From contig NZ_QXGR01000001.1 of the NCBI RefSeq assembly GCF_003604195.1, positions 496,001 to 560,000 of the forward strand: DNA of 64,000 nt. Direction: 5' to 3'. Position 1 is the stretch's first letter. Every line of letters starts with the position of its first letter. The position numbers and the translations under genes are program-made. The notes under the pieces are model-generated. The model saw only the letters and a list, made by a program, of their open reading frames with translations, did no database searches and was not told the origin of the DNA. This document shows positions 1-11,467 of the stretch, piece after piece. Source of the stretch: Simplicispira lacusdiani. Lineage in GTDB: Bacteria > Pseudomonadota > Gammaproteobacteria > Burkholderiales > Burkholderiaceae_C.

Positions 1-743
1 CGACCGGTGAGCGCCACCAGGGTCTTGAGTTCCACCGCGCACTGCATGCGTTGCTGCGAGGCGCGCGCCACGGCCTCGGCGGCGCTGGCCCGCGCCAGCG
101 CGTGCGTGGCGGGGGCGGTGAAGCCCGAGCGCTCGCTGAGTTCTGACAGGCGGGCCGTTTCAGCGCGCGACTGCGCATCGCGCTCGGCGATCTCCTGCTG
201 CTGCAGGCAGGTGCGCAGGCTGCTGTACTGCAGCGCCACTTCGGCGGCCACGCTCACGCGGGCCTCGTGCCACAGGGCCTGCGCGCCGGCCAGGCGTTCG
301 CGGGCGGCCGTGTCGGCCGCCGCGTTGCCACCCCACAGGTCGATCTCCCACTGCGCCTGCAGGCCGGCCTGGGCGGTGCTGGCCACGGCGCCAATCTGCT
401 CGTTGAAGCCCCGGCTGGCGCTGGCCTGGCCGTCGAGGCTGGGCAGCAGCGCGGCGCGGCTGGCCACCTGCGCGGCCCGGGCCTGGACCAGGCGCGAGCG
501 CGCCTGCGCGATGCCGGGACTGTGCTCCTGCGCCTGCTGGATCAGGTCCACCAGCAGCGGGTCGCCCCACTGCGTCCACCATTGCGCCAGGCTGCCGAGC
601 GAGCCCTGGTGGGGCAGCGGCGCCTGCCAGGCCACGGGCGTGGGGGGCGGCACCTGGGGCGGCGGCGCCGTGGTGGCGCAGGCGGCCAGCACCAGCGGCA
701 GGCAGGCCGCGAGCAGGCGGGAGGGATGCGTGTCGGTCGTCAT
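1..743 (-). CDS. RND efflux outer-membrane lipoprotein, NodT/OprM family (partial)
   Basis: The reading frame starts with ATG at 743 and stays open to the window edge, so only about 247 N-terminal codons are present and the 3' end is missing. The N-terminus has a lipoprotein signal with lipobox LAAC near residue 21, followed by a Pro-rich stretch. The WWTQWGDPLLVDLIQQA segment, and later a repeated Ala/Gln-rich helical region with the IDLWGG motif, are typical of TolC-like NodT proteins that form the outer-membrane channel of tripartite RND pumps. The start overlaps the stop of the upstream TetR gene by four bases (ATGA), so the two are translationally coupled and probably share the operator upstream of tetR. 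The partner membrane-fusion and RND pump genes would lie beyond the left edge. Confidence 0.85.
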   Translation of the reverse strand, partial: MTTDTHPSRLLAACLPLVLAACATTAPPPQVPPPTPVAWQAPLPHQGSLGSLAQWWTQWGDPLLVDLIQQAQEHSPGIAQARSRLVQARAAQVASRAALLPSLDGQASASRGFNEQIGAVASTAQAGLQAQWEIDLWGGNAAADTAARERLAGAQALWHEARVSVAAEVALQYSSLRTCLQQQEIAERDAQSRAETARLSELSERSGFTAPATHALARASAAEAVARASQQRMQCAVELKTLVALTG

Positions 744-1441
744 GCGGTGGCTTTCTTCTTGCGGGTCGCGGGCCGGGCGGCCGCGCGGCGGAGGGTTTCG
801 CTCTGCACCATGGCCAGGGCGTAGCCGGTCAGCCGCCGGGTCCAGGCGTCGATGGCGGCGGGGTGGGCCAGTTGGGGGGCGACGGCTTCGAGCGTGTCGC
901 GCTGGGTCCACATTTGCATCACCAGGCTGGCGATGGAGAAAGCCAGGCCGTGCACCTCGGCATCCATGCGCCGCACGCCCAGGTGCCGGCACAGCAGCCG
1001 GGCCAGCGCCAGGTGCGGCGCACGGCATTCGCGTTCGATCACCTCGGGCCAGACATGGGTGGGTTCGAGCAGTTCGCGCATGTGCAGGCGCAGCGACTGG
1101 CGCACCAGGTCGTCGTGCTTGAGCGGTTCGAGGAAGCCCTCGAAATAGCGCCGCAGGGCTTCTTCAATGCCCAGGCCTGGCTCCGTGAAGTGCGGAATCA
1201 GCGCCTGGCTGCTGCCCAGCAGTTCATGGAACGTGGCCGTGTAGAGCCCGGCCTTGTCGCCGAAATGGTAGGCAATGGCCGCCACGTTGGTGCCGGCCGC
1301 CTCGGCGATGGCGCGCACCGGGGTCTGGGCGTAGCCGCGCTCGGAAAACAGCTGCAGCGCCGCCAGCAGCAGGCGCGCGCGCGTGTCAGCGCCGTCGCTG
1401 CGCGGACTGCGCTGGGAGATGGATGCGGTCTGGTGGGCCAT
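740..1441 (-). CDS. TetR family transcriptional regulator, CecR/YbiH-like
   Basis: This is a 233-residue repressor with an N-terminal TetR helix-turn-helix at about residues 20-66, including the recognition-helix region GTNVAAIAYHFGDKAGLY. The longer C-terminal ligand domain resembles the DUF1956-type domain of CecR/YbiH, which controls efflux genes in enterobacteria. The start ATG at 1441 lies 20 bp downstream of a perfect 26 bp palindrome that is the likely autoregulatory operator. The stop codon overlaps the start of the NodT-type efflux lipoprotein gene, so the regulator probably controls an efflux operon that includes itself. The inducer cannot be deduced. Family assignment is firm; the CecR subfamily is inferred from overall length and the HTH sequence. 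Confidence 0.85.
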   Translation of the reverse strand: MAHQTASISQRSPRSDGADTRARLLLAALQLFSERGYAQTPVRAIAEAAGTNVAAIAYHFGDKAGLYTATFHELLGSSQALIPHFTEPGLGIEEALRRYFEGFLEPLKHDDLVRQSLRLHMRELLEPTHVWPEVIERECRAPHLALARLLCRHLGVRRMDAEVHGLAFSIASLVMQMWTQRDTLEAVAPQLAHPAAIDAWTRRLTGYALAMVQSETLRRAAARPATRKKKATA

Positions 1442-1460
1442 GGGCCCGGATTAAACCACC

Positions 1461-1486
1461 TTAATTCAAACATGTGTTTGAATTAA
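1461..1486. promoter_or_regulatory. Perfect palindrome, putative TetR operator
   Basis: Two 12-base arms, TTAATTCAAACA and its exact complement TGTTTGAATTAA, are separated by TG. The site is strikingly AT-rich in a GC-rich region and sits 20 bp upstream of the TetR-family start codon. A second 10 bp palindrome, TTTCATGAAA, lies just upstream at 1493-1502. The size, symmetry and position fit a TetR dimer operator for autoregulation of the tetR-efflux operon. Confidence 0.7.
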
Positions 1487-1554
1487 TAAAAATTTCATGA
1501 AACAAACTGCACGCCGGGGGACGGTGCAGGCGTCCTCGGCGGCAGTGAAGTTTC

Positions 1555-4326
1555 TCAGGGGGCAGGCGTGTCGAACACCGCCTGCCACAGCGCCAGCACC
1601 GCCGCGCGCTCGGCCTGCAGTTCGGACAGGGGCACCTGGGTCGGCGTCTCGTCCAGCCGCGCGCGGTGCTGCACGCGGCGCAGTTCCCGGTAGGCCGAGG
1701 CGGCCGCCTGGCCCACGCCCGGGGGCAGCAGACCCGCCGTCTCGGCGCGCTGCAGCAGGGCGATGTTGCCCACGTTGTCCACCAGCCCGGGGTGGGCGGC
1801 CGACTGCGAGAGCACGAGGAACTGCACCGCGAACTCGGCATCGACCATGCCGCCCGTGCTGTGCTTGATGTCGAATTGCCCCGTGGGCGCCGGGTGCGCC
1901 GAGCGCACGCGCTCGCGCATGGCCTGGATCTCCTGGCGCAGCGCGGCCGGGTCGCGCTCGGCGGTGATCACGGCCTGGCGCACGGCGTCGAAGCGTTCGC
2001 GCAGTGTCGGGGCGCTGCCGTCGGCGCCGGGCAGGTCCTCGCTGCCCAGCACGAAGCGCGCGCGCGTCATGGCCTGGTGTTCCCAGGTCCAGGCGGTGTT
2101 GCTGCCGCGCTGCTGCTGGTAGTTGGCGTAGGCCTCGAAGCTGGTGACCAGCAGACCGGAGTTGCCGTTGGGGCGCAGCGCGGTGTCGATCTCGAACAGG
2201 TCGCCCTCGCCCGTCTTGACGGTGAGCCAGTTGATGAGCTTGCGCACGAAGGCGGCGTAGATCTCGGGGGCGCGCTCGTCGTCGTCGTCGAAGACGAACA
2301 CGATGTCGAGGTCGCTGCCGTAGCCCAGCTCCTTGCCGCCGAGCTTGCCGTAGCCGATGATGCCGAACTGCGGCGTCTCGCGGTGGCGGTTCTTCAGGCG
2401 GGCCCAGCACCACTGCGCCGTCATGCGCAGCACGCTGTCGGCCAGCAGGGACAGGTCGTCGGCCACCTGCTCCACGGTGATGCGGCCCTCCACGTCGCGC
2501 GCCAGGGTGCGGAAGATCTCGGCGTGGTGGGCGCGGCGCAGCAGGTTCAGCAGGGCCTCGTCGTCATCCTCCTGGGTCGAGCGCAGCGAGGCCAGGCGCA
2601 GCCGCAGGTCGCGCTCGAAGTCGGCCACGACGAAGCGCTCGGACAGCAGCGAGCTGCCCGCCAGTTCGTCGATCACGCCCGGGTGCTGCAGCAGGTAGCG
2701 CGCGGGCCAGCGCGCCGCGCCCAGCAGGTGCAGCAGTTGTTCGTGCACGGCCGGGCGCTCCAGCAGCAGGGCGAGGTAGCTTTCGCGGCGCAGCAGGGGT
2801 TCGAGCCAATTGATGAGGCGCACGGCGGCCTCTTCGCCCATCCGGCCCTCGCGCAGCCACAGCGCGGTGCGCTGCACCAGGCGGAACAGGCGCGTGCGGG
2901 CCTCGTCGCGCAGGGCCGCCACGCGGGGGTGGTTGCGCCATTCGGCCACGCGCTCGCGCAGCAGCGGCGGCAGCTGTTCCAGCAGGGCTTCGAGTTCGGG
3001 CGGCACGGCGGTGTTCGCCTGGGCGCCGTTGCAGCCGTTGCATTTCTTGGGCTCGTCGCCGCCGAGCAGGGTGTCGAATTCCTGCGCCACGAGCTCACGG
3101 TGCGCGTCGAGCTCGTGCAGGAAGGCGCTGCAGTCGGCGTAGCCCAGGGTGTGGGCGATCCAGGCCAGGTCGTCGTCGCGCGTGGGCAGGATGTGCGTCT
3201 GCTGGTCGTCCAGGTACTGGATGCGGTGCTCCACGCGGCGCAGGAAGGTGTAGGCGCGCGCCAGCGCATCGGCCGTCTCGCGCGGCATGAGTCCGGCGCT
3301 GGCCAGGCGCGGCAGGGCGTCGAGCGTGGGGCGGCGGCGCAGCTCGGGGAACTGCCCGCCGCGCACCACCTGCAGCAATTGCACGGTGAACTCGATCTCG
3401 CGGATGCCGCCGCGCGAGAGCTTGACGTCGTTGGCGCGCTCGGGGTGGCCGGCGCTGCGCTTGGCGGCGTGGTCGCGGATCTGGCGGTGCAGCGCGCGCA
3501 GCGCGTCGAACACGCTGTAGTCGAGGTAGCGGCGGAACACGAAAGGCAGCACCACGCCGCGCAGCGCCTGCACGGCCGGGCTGCCGATGCAGGAGCGGGG
3601 CGCGACCACGCGGCTCTTGAGCCAGGCAAAGCGCTCCCACTCGCGGCCCTGCACCTGCAGGTAGTCTTCCAGCGCGGCGAGCGAGACGGCTGGCGGGCCG
3701 GAGTTGCCGTTGGGGCGCAGCGCCAGGTCCATGCGGAAAACGCAGCCGTGCTCGGTGGTGTCGCCGACGGCGCTGTAGATGATCTTGACGGCGCGCGCGA
3801 AGTATTCGTGGTTGGAGATGCGCCCGCGCCCGTCGGGCGTGCCGAGGGTTTCGCCCTCGTGCTCGTACACATAGATGAGGTCGATGTCGCTCGACACATT
3901 GAGCTCGCGCGCGCCGAGCTTGCCCATGCCGATGACCCACAGCTCGACCGGCTGACCGTCCGGGCCGCAGGGGGCGCCGTGGCGCGTGTCGAGTTCCTCG
4001 CGGGCGAGCCGGCAGGCGCGGTCCAGGGCCAGCTCGGCCAGCTCGGTCACGGCCCGGGTGATGGTGCCCAGGGGCGCCTGGGCCTCGCAGTCCAGGCGCA
4101 TCAGGCGCTCCATCACCATCTGGCGCAGGATGCGCAGGGCGGTGGGGGTGTCGTGGCCACGCGCGCGCAGGGCCTCCAGCGTGGCTTCCATGCTGGTGCG
4201 CTCGGGCGCGCCAGGGGGGAGCAGGGCCAGGTCGGCGCCATAGCGGCGGTGCAGGCGCTGGAAGAAGCGCGAATGGGCTGCCAGGCCGGAGCTGTCGGGG
4301 GTACTGTCGGTCAATTCAGTTTGCAT
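1555..4326 (-). CDS. glnE: Bifunctional glutamine synthetase adenylyltransferase/adenylyl-removing enzyme
   Basis: GlnE adenylylates and deadenylylates glutamine synthetase in response to PII status. Two nucleotidyltransferase domains are visible. The N-terminal adenylyl-removase copy carries GMGKLGARELNVSSDIDLIY near residue 131, and the C-terminal adenylyltransferase copy carries GYGKLGGKELGYGSDLDIVF in the second half. With the ATG at 4326 the product is 923 residues, near the usual length; an in-frame ATG at 4389 would add 21 residues of unconvincing sequence. The linker between the domains holds an odd KKCNGCNG motif near residue 428. The gene is divergent from yhdP with about 100 bp between them and lies upstream of the TetR gene on the same strand. 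Confidence 0.95.
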   Translation of the reverse strand: MQTELTDSTPDSSGLAAHSRFFQRLHRRYGADLALLPPGAPERTSMEATLEALRARGHDTPTALRILRQMVMERLMRLDCEAQAPLGTITRAVTELAELALDRACRLAREELDTRHGAPCGPDGQPVELWVIGMGKLGARELNVSSDIDLIYVYEHEGETLGTPDGRGRISNHEYFARAVKIIYSAVGDTTEHGCVFRMDLALRPNGNSGPPAVSLAALEDYLQVQGREWERFAWLKSRVVAPRSCIGSPAVQALRGVVLPFVFRRYLDYSVFDALRALHRQIRDHAAKRSAGHPERANDVKLSRGGIREIEFTVQLLQVVRGGQFPELRRRPTLDALPRLASAGLMPRETADALARAYTFLRRVEHRIQYLDDQQTHILPTRDDDLAWIAHTLGYADCSAFLHELDAHRELVAQEFDTLLGGDEPKKCNGCNGAQANTAVPPELEALLEQLPPLLRERVAEWRNHPRVAALRDEARTRLFRLVQRTALWLREGRMGEEAAVRLINWLEPLLRRESYLALLLERPAVHEQLLHLLGAARWPARYLLQHPGVIDELAGSSLLSERFVVADFERDLRLRLASLRSTQEDDDEALLNLLRRAHHAEIFRTLARDVEGRITVEQVADDLSLLADSVLRMTAQWCWARLKNRHRETPQFGIIGYGKLGGKELGYGSDLDIVFVFDDDDERAPEIYAAFVRKLINWLTVKTGEGDLFEIDTALRPNGNSGLLVTSFEAYANYQQQRGSNTAWTWEHQAMTRARFVLGSEDLPGADGSAPTLRERFDAVRQAVITAERDPAALRQEIQAMRERVRSAHPAPTGQFDIKHSTGGMVDAEFAVQFLVLSQSAAHPGLVDNVGNIALLQRAETAGLLPPGVGQAAASAYRELRRVQHRARLDETPTQVPLSELQAERAAVLALWQAVFDTPAP

Positions 4327-4428
4327 GGCCTGCGCGGCGCGGCCAAAGCCGCAGATAAAAGGACACCGGTTGCACTGAACCCGCGCCATGGCAGCGGGTC
4401 ATAATTCCTGCCTCATCTCCAGCCCGCC

Positions 4429-7400
4429 ATGACCGATCCCGTGCCCCATCCATCGCGCCTGCTGAAAATCGTGGCAGCGTTCGCGCGGTGGTCGTTGGGC
4501 CTGCTGCTGGCCATCGGTCTGCTGCTGACGGCGGCCTGGGGGGCTCTTCACGGCTGGATTGTGCCGCGAATCGGCGATTACCGTGCGCAGCTGGAAACGC
4601 AGGCCGGACGGGCGCTGGGGGTACCCGTGCGGCTGGGCACCATCTCGGCGCGCACCGAGGGGCTGATCCCCACCATCGAGCTGGGCGACGTGGCCCTGCT
4701 CGACGCCGACGGCCGCGCGGCCCTGCGCCTGCCGCGCGTGGTGGTGGCGGTGTCGCCGCGTTCGCTCTGGAACTTCGGCTTCGAGCAGCTCTACATCGAA
4801 CGGCCGGAACTCGACATCCGCCGCACGCAGGACGGCCGCATCCTCGTGGCCGGGCTGGATTTCTCCGGCGCCCGCCCGGACGACGGCAGCGCCGCCGACT
4901 GGGTCTTCGCGCAACCCGAATTGCTGATCCGCGAGGGGCGGCTGCGCTGGACCGACGAACTGCGCGGCGCGCCTCCGCTGGCGCTGGAGGCGGTCGACGT
5001 ACTGCTGCGCAACGGCAACTGGCGCCACAGCCTGCGCATCGACGCCACGCCGCCGCCCGAATGGGGTGACCGCTTCACCCTGGCCGGCAAATTCCGCCAG
5101 CCGCTGCTGACCACGCACAGCGGACGCTGGCAGGACTGGAGCGGGCAGCTGTTCGCGCATTTCTCGCGGGTCGATGTCTCGCGCCTGCGCCACCATGCCG
5201 ACATGGGCATCACGGTGGCGCGGGGCCATGGCGCGGTGCGGGCCTGGGTCGATGTCGAGCGCGGGCGGCTGGCCGGCGGCACGGCCGACGTGGCGTTGGC
5301 CGATGTCAGCGCCACGCTGGGCGAAGCCTTGCAAGCGCTGGAGCTGCCCCTGGTGCAGGGGCGCGTGGGCGGCCGCAGTTCCCTGGGGCAGCTGGAGTTC
5401 TCCACGCAGAACCTGCAGTTCGTGACCGATGACGGCCTGCGCTGGCCCGGCGGCAATCTGCGGCTCAAGCACACGGCGGCCCGCAAGGCCGCGCCGGCCC
5501 AGGGCGAGTTCCAGGCCGACCGGCTGGACCTGGCGGCCCTGGCGCGCATCGCCGATCGCGTGCCGCTGGGCGCGGCCGTGCACCACGCCCTGCGCACCTA
5601 TGTGCCGCAAGGTCTGGTGGAGTCGGTCCGTGCCAGCTGGCAGGGACCTCTGACGGAGCTCCAGTCCTACCAGGCCCAGGGCCGGGTGACGGGCTTGTCC
5701 CTGGCCGGCGCGCCCCGGCCGCCAAGAGCAGGCCAGGGGGAGGAGCCCGCGATCGGCCTGCGCGGTGCCACGGTGGACTTCGACCTGACGCACAAGGGCG
5801 GCAGCGCCACCGTGGGCATGGACCAGGGGGCGCTGGTGCTGCCCGGCGTGTTCGAGGACCCGGTGCTCCCGCTGGACCAGTTCAGCAGCACGGTGCGCTG
5901 GCAGCTCGACGGCGAGCGCATCGACGTGCAGGTGAGCGACACCCGCTTCGCCAACGCCGATGCCCAGGGCGAGGCGCGCGCGACCTGGCACACCAGCGAC
6001 TCGGAGCGCTCGGGCAGCCGCTCGCGCTTCCCCGGGGTGCTGGACCTCAGCGGCACCCTCACGCGCGCCGATGGCACGCGCGTGCACCGCTACCTGCCCC
6101 TGACCATTCCGCAGGATGCGCGCCACTATGTGCGCGACTCCGTGGTGGCGGGCAAGGCCAGTTCGGTCCACTTCCGGGTCAAGGGCGATCTGCACGACAT
6201 GCCCTTCGACAACCCGAAGCTGGGTGAATTCCGCATCGCAGCCAAGGTCCATGACGTGACCTATGCCTTCGTCCCGCGCCGCCTGCAGCCGGCCGGCGAG
6301 CTGCCCTGGCCCGCGCTCACCAAGCTCTCGGGCGAGCTGGTGTTCGAGCGTTCATCCATGCAGGTGAAGGGGGCGAGCGGCCGCTTCTCCGGCAGCCAGG
6401 GCTTGCAGGCCACCAAGGTCGAGGCGCAGATTCCCGATCTTTCCAACACCGTGGTGGCGGTGAGCGCCGATGCGCGCGGGCCGCTGCCGGAGCTGCTGGC
6501 CCTCATGTCCTCGTCGCCCCTGGCCGCCATGACGGGCCACGCGCTCGACCAGGCCAGCGGCACTGGCAACGCGGACCTGCGCCTGCGCCTGAGCCTGCCC
6601 ATCAGCGAAATCCACCAGTCCCGCGTGCAGGGCAGCCTGTCCCTGGCGGGCAACGAGGTGCGTATCCGGCCCGACACGCCGGCCCTGTCGCGGGTCCGGG
6701 GCACGGTGCAGTTCAGCGAGACCGGCTTCTCGCTCTCGGGCGTGCAGGCGCGCGCGCTCGGCGGCGACGTGCGGCTGGAAGGCGGCATGCGCGCCCTGCC
6801 GGCCGGTGCCCCGCCCTCCGAGGCCCTGCTGCAGCTGCGGGCCCAGGGCACGGCCACGGCCGAAGGGCTGCGCCAGGCGCACGAACTGGGGCTGCTGGCG
6901 AACCTGGTGCGCAAGGCCAGCGGCAGCGCGCCCTACGCCTTCACGCTGGCGTTGCGCCGGGGCGTGCCCGAACTGCAGGTCAGCAGCAGCCTGCAGGGCC
7001 TGGCCCTGGCGTTGCCCGCGCCCCTGGGCAAGAGCGCCGAGAGCAGCATGCCGGTGCGTTTCGAGAACCAGCTCACGCGCGAGGCGCTGGCGCCGGAGCC
7101 GGCCGCCACCCGCGCGGCGTTGCCGCTGCAGGACCGGCTGGTGCTGGAGGTCGGCGGCGTGGGCGCGGTCAGCTATGTGCGTGATCTGGGCGGCCCCCAG
7201 CCCCAGGTGCTGCGCGGCAGCATCGCGCTCGGGCTGGCCCCCGGCGAATCCGCGCCCCAGCCCGAGCGCGGCGTGGCCGCCAACATCCAGGTGGGGGAGG
7301 TCGATGTCGACGAATGGGAGTCCCTGCTGCTGGGACCGGCCTCCGGGGCGTCGGTGGCCGAGGCTGGGGTGATACAGGACTATTTCCCCACCGTGCTCGC

Positions 7401-8600
7401 GGTGCGCGCGCGCGCGCTCACCGTGCGGGGCCGCACGCTGCACGATGTGCTGGCGGGCGGTGCGCGCGAGGGCCTGCTCTGGCGCGCCAACCTCGATGCG
7501 CGGGAACTCAACGGTTTCGTCGAATACCGCCAGCCGGGTGCGCAGGATGGCGGGGCGGGGCGCCTGCATGCCCGGCTCTCGCGCCTGACGGTGCCGCAGA
7601 GCGCGGCCACGCAGGTGGAGGCGCTGCTGGACGAGCAGCCCGGCAACCTGCCGGCGCTGGACATCGTGGTGGACGATTTCGAGCTGCGCGGGCGCAAGCT
7701 CGGACGCCTGGAGATCGAGGCGCAGAACCGGGGCGGCGAGGGTGCGCTGCGCGAGTGGCGCCTGGGCAAGTTCAACATGGTCACGCCCGAGGCCGTGCTC
7801 ACCGCCAGCGGCAACTGGGCGTCCCTGCATGCTTCCGCCGGAGCACCGGGCCGTGGCGCGGAGCGCCCGGCGCAGCGCCGCACCGTGCTCAACTTCCGTC
7901 TCGACATCCAGGATTCGGGCAAGCTGCTGGGCCGTTTCGGCATGGCCGACGTGATCCGCCGGGGCAAGGGCCGCATGGAGGGCCAGGTGGCCTGGCGTGG
8001 CGCGCCCATCAGCCCGGACTACCCCTCGATGACGGGCCAGATCAACCTCAACATCGAGGCCGGCCAATTCCTCAAGGCCGAGCCGGGCCTGGCCAAGCTG
8101 CTGGGGGTGCTGAGCCTGCAGTCGCTGCCCCGGCGGCTGACGCTGGATTTCCGCGATGTCTTCAGCGAGGGCTTCGCCTTCGATTTCGTGCGCGGCGACG
8201 TGCGCATCGACCAGGGCGCGGCCTTCACCAACAACCTGCAGATGAAGGGCGTGAACGCCGCCGTGCTGATGGAAGGCAGCGCCGACATCGAGCGCGAAAC
8301 CCAGGACCTGCACGTGGTCGTGGTGCCCGAGATCAACGCCATGACGGCCTCCTTGGTGGCCACGGCGATCAACCCGGTGATCGGCCTGGGCAGCTTCCTG
8401 GCGCAGGTGTTCCTGCGCGGGCCGCTGATCGAGGCGGCCACGCAGGAGTTTCGCATCGACGGCACCTGGTCCGATCCGCGCGTGACCCGGCTGGCGCGCC
8501 GTGCGCGCGGCCCCGAGGCGGTGCCGGAGACCGCCAGTCCGCCGGCCAGCGGGGCCCAGCCCGCGCCGGCGCGCGCACCATCGTCCACGGGAGAGCCCTC

Positions 8601-8604
<4 letters not shown>
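4429..8604 (+). CDS. yhdP: YhdP family AsmA-like envelope protein (TIGR02099)
   Basis: This 1391-residue protein has one N-terminal transmembrane helix (about residues 18-40, rich in Leu/Ala) followed by a very long periplasmic region. That region is made of repeated beta-rich AsmA/DUF3971-type segments. Members of the family are inner-membrane-anchored bridge-like proteins linked to phospholipid transport to the outer membrane, together with TamB and YdbH in E. coli. The C-terminus ends in a Pro/Ala-rich low-complexity tail after about residue 1360. The stop overlaps the nitrilase-family start by four bases (ATGA), a pairing seen in many betaproteobacteria. Assignment rests on length, architecture and gene neighbourhood. 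Confidence 0.9.
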
Positions 8605-9412
<808 letters not shown>

Positions 9413-9416
<4 letters not shown>

Positions 9417-11467
9417 ACACGGCACTGTTCCACTGGGCCGTGCGGCGCCTGCGTGGCGCCTGGCGGCGCTGGTCGCTGTGGACGCTGCTGGTGGCGCTGG
9501 TGGCGGCCATGCTGGTCACGCTGGTGTGGCTGGCCGGCCGCTACGAGGCCAGCGTGGTGCAGGACCAGATCGAGCGCGATGCCTCCGACGCCGTGGCCGA
9601 CATCCGCGCCGCGCTCGCGCGCAACCTGTTGAGCCTGCAAGCCCTGCAGACCCTGCAGGCGGGGTCGTCCGGCACGCAGCGCTGGGAAGCGCAGGCGGTG
9701 GCGCTGCTGCGCGAGCACCGTGAGCTGGTGCGCATCGAGTGGCGCTCGCCGTCGCTGCGCCTGCAGACCTTCGTGGACAGCCCGTTCCACGCCATCGAGT
9801 GGGCGAACGACGTGCGCGTGGAGCCGCATTCGGACACCGCGCTGGCCTGCGCCAATGCGCGCCGCCTCAGCAGCCCGGCCTATTCCAGCAGCTATTTCCA
9901 GCCGCATGGCGACGGCCTGGGCTCGGAGCTCGTCGAGTTCTGCATACCGCCTTCCGCCGGGGACCGCGACGCGGGCTACCTGGTCGCCACCTATTCGCTG
10001 CACAGCATCCTGACGGAAATGGTCGGCCATGGCCTGACGCGGCGCCAGGAGGTGTCGTTCACCGAGGCCGATGGCACCCGCCTGGCCCTGGTGGGCACGG
10101 CCCGGCGCAGTGCCCACATGTTCAGCGCGCGGCAGTTGCTGGACCTGCCCGGCAACACCCTGATCCTGCGCATGGATGGCTGGCACACCGCGCCCAGCCT
10201 GTTCCCTAATGTGCTCACGGCCCTGGTCACGGCCATGTCCATCGCGCTGGTCACGGTGCTGGTGGTGCTGGTGCGCGACAACCGGCGGCGCCTCAGGGCC
10301 GAGCGCGAGCTGGGCGATGCGTTCGCCTTCCGCAAGGCCATGGAGGATTCGCTGGTCACCGGCCTGCGCGCGCGGGACCTGCAGGGCCGCATCACCTACG
10401 TCAACCCGGCGTTCTGCGAGATGGTGGGCTTTTCCGCCGAGGAACTGCTGGGCCAGAGCACGCACCTGCCTTACTGGCCACCCGAACTTGCCGAGGAATA
10501 CTGGCGCCGCCAGAAGGTGCGCCTGGCGGGCAACGCACCACCGCGCGAGGGCTTCGAGTCGGTGTTCATGCGCAAGGATGGCACGCGCTTTCCGGTGCTC
10601 ATCATCGAGGCGCCCCTCATCAACGCCGTGGGCCAGCACACGGGCTGGATGAGCGCCTTCATCGACATCAGCGAGCAGCGCCGCGTGGAGGAGCTCTCGC
10701 GCGCCTCGCAGGAGCGCCTGCAGGCCACGGCGCGCCTGGCCACGGTGGGCGAGATGGCCTCCTTGCTGAGCCATGAGCTGAACCAGCCGCTGGCCGCCAT
10801 CTCCAGCTATGCCACCGGTTCGCTGAACCTGCTGGATTCGGCGCGGGACGCCGACGCAGCCCACGTGCGCGCCGATCTGGGCGAGGTGCGCACCGCCATC
10901 GAGCGCATCGCCCAGCAGGCCGAACGTGCCGGCCGCGTCATCAAGAGCGTGCACGACTTCGTGCGCCGGCGCGACCGCGCGCGCGAGGCGGTGCCGGCGC
11001 AGGAACTGCTGGGCGACGTGCTGCCGCTGGTGAACCTGCAGGCGCGCAAGCTCGGCGTGCGCGTGCGGGTGGACGTGGAGCCGGGCCTGCCCCCCGTGCT
11101 GTGCGACCGCGTGATGGTCGAGCAGGTGCTGCTCAACCTGGCGCGCAACGCCATGCAGGCCATGGACGACCCGGCCATCACCGAGCGCACGCTGGACATC
11201 CAGGTGCGCCGGGCCGCGTCGAACGCCCACAGCGCCTGGCTGGAGTTCAGCCTCACCGATGGCGGCATCGGCATCAGCGAGGAGACGGCGCGCAATCTGT
11301 TCACGCCCTTCTTCACCACCCGGGCCGAGGGCATGGGCCTGGGGCTGAGCATGTGCCGCACGGTGGTGGAGCAGCATGGCGGCTTCATGGCGCACAAGCC
11401 GCACCATCCGCGTGGTACGGTATTCACCTTCACCTTGCCCGCGGTACCGCAGGAAGGGCACAACTGA
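9413..11467 (+). CDS. PAS-containing membrane sensor histidine kinase (DctB/FixL-like)
   Basis: I chose the GTG at 9413 because it overlaps the nitrilase stop as GTGA; this gives 684 residues. TM1 is at about residues 21-43, a large periplasmic sensor region follows, and TM2 is at about 265-288. After these come a PAS domain at about 300-420 (ITYVNPAFCEMVGFSAEELLG) and a HisKA domain with phospho-acceptor His near 454 in SHELNQPLAAISSY. A HATPase domain has the N-box NLARNAMQAM and G-boxes DGGIGI and GMGLGLSM. The kinase class pairs with FixJ/TodT-type regulators, and one follows immediately. No obvious target operon is adjacent, so the signal is unknown. Confidence 0.9.

Noticed and set aside
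1666..4404. A 912-codon open frame on the plus strand antisense to glnE
   Set aside because: It mirrors glnE in a GC-rich genome, has no domain-like sequence, and glnE on the minus strand is a clear full-length enzyme. Similar shadows oppose yhdP, the indolepyruvate oxidoreductase gene, secDF and pntA.
5332..5348. A CAAGCGCTGGAG match to the dispersed repeat inside yhdP
   Set aside because: Only the right arm of one block matches; the first hairpin, the left arm and the GATTT end are missing, and the protein sequence is ordinary for the family.
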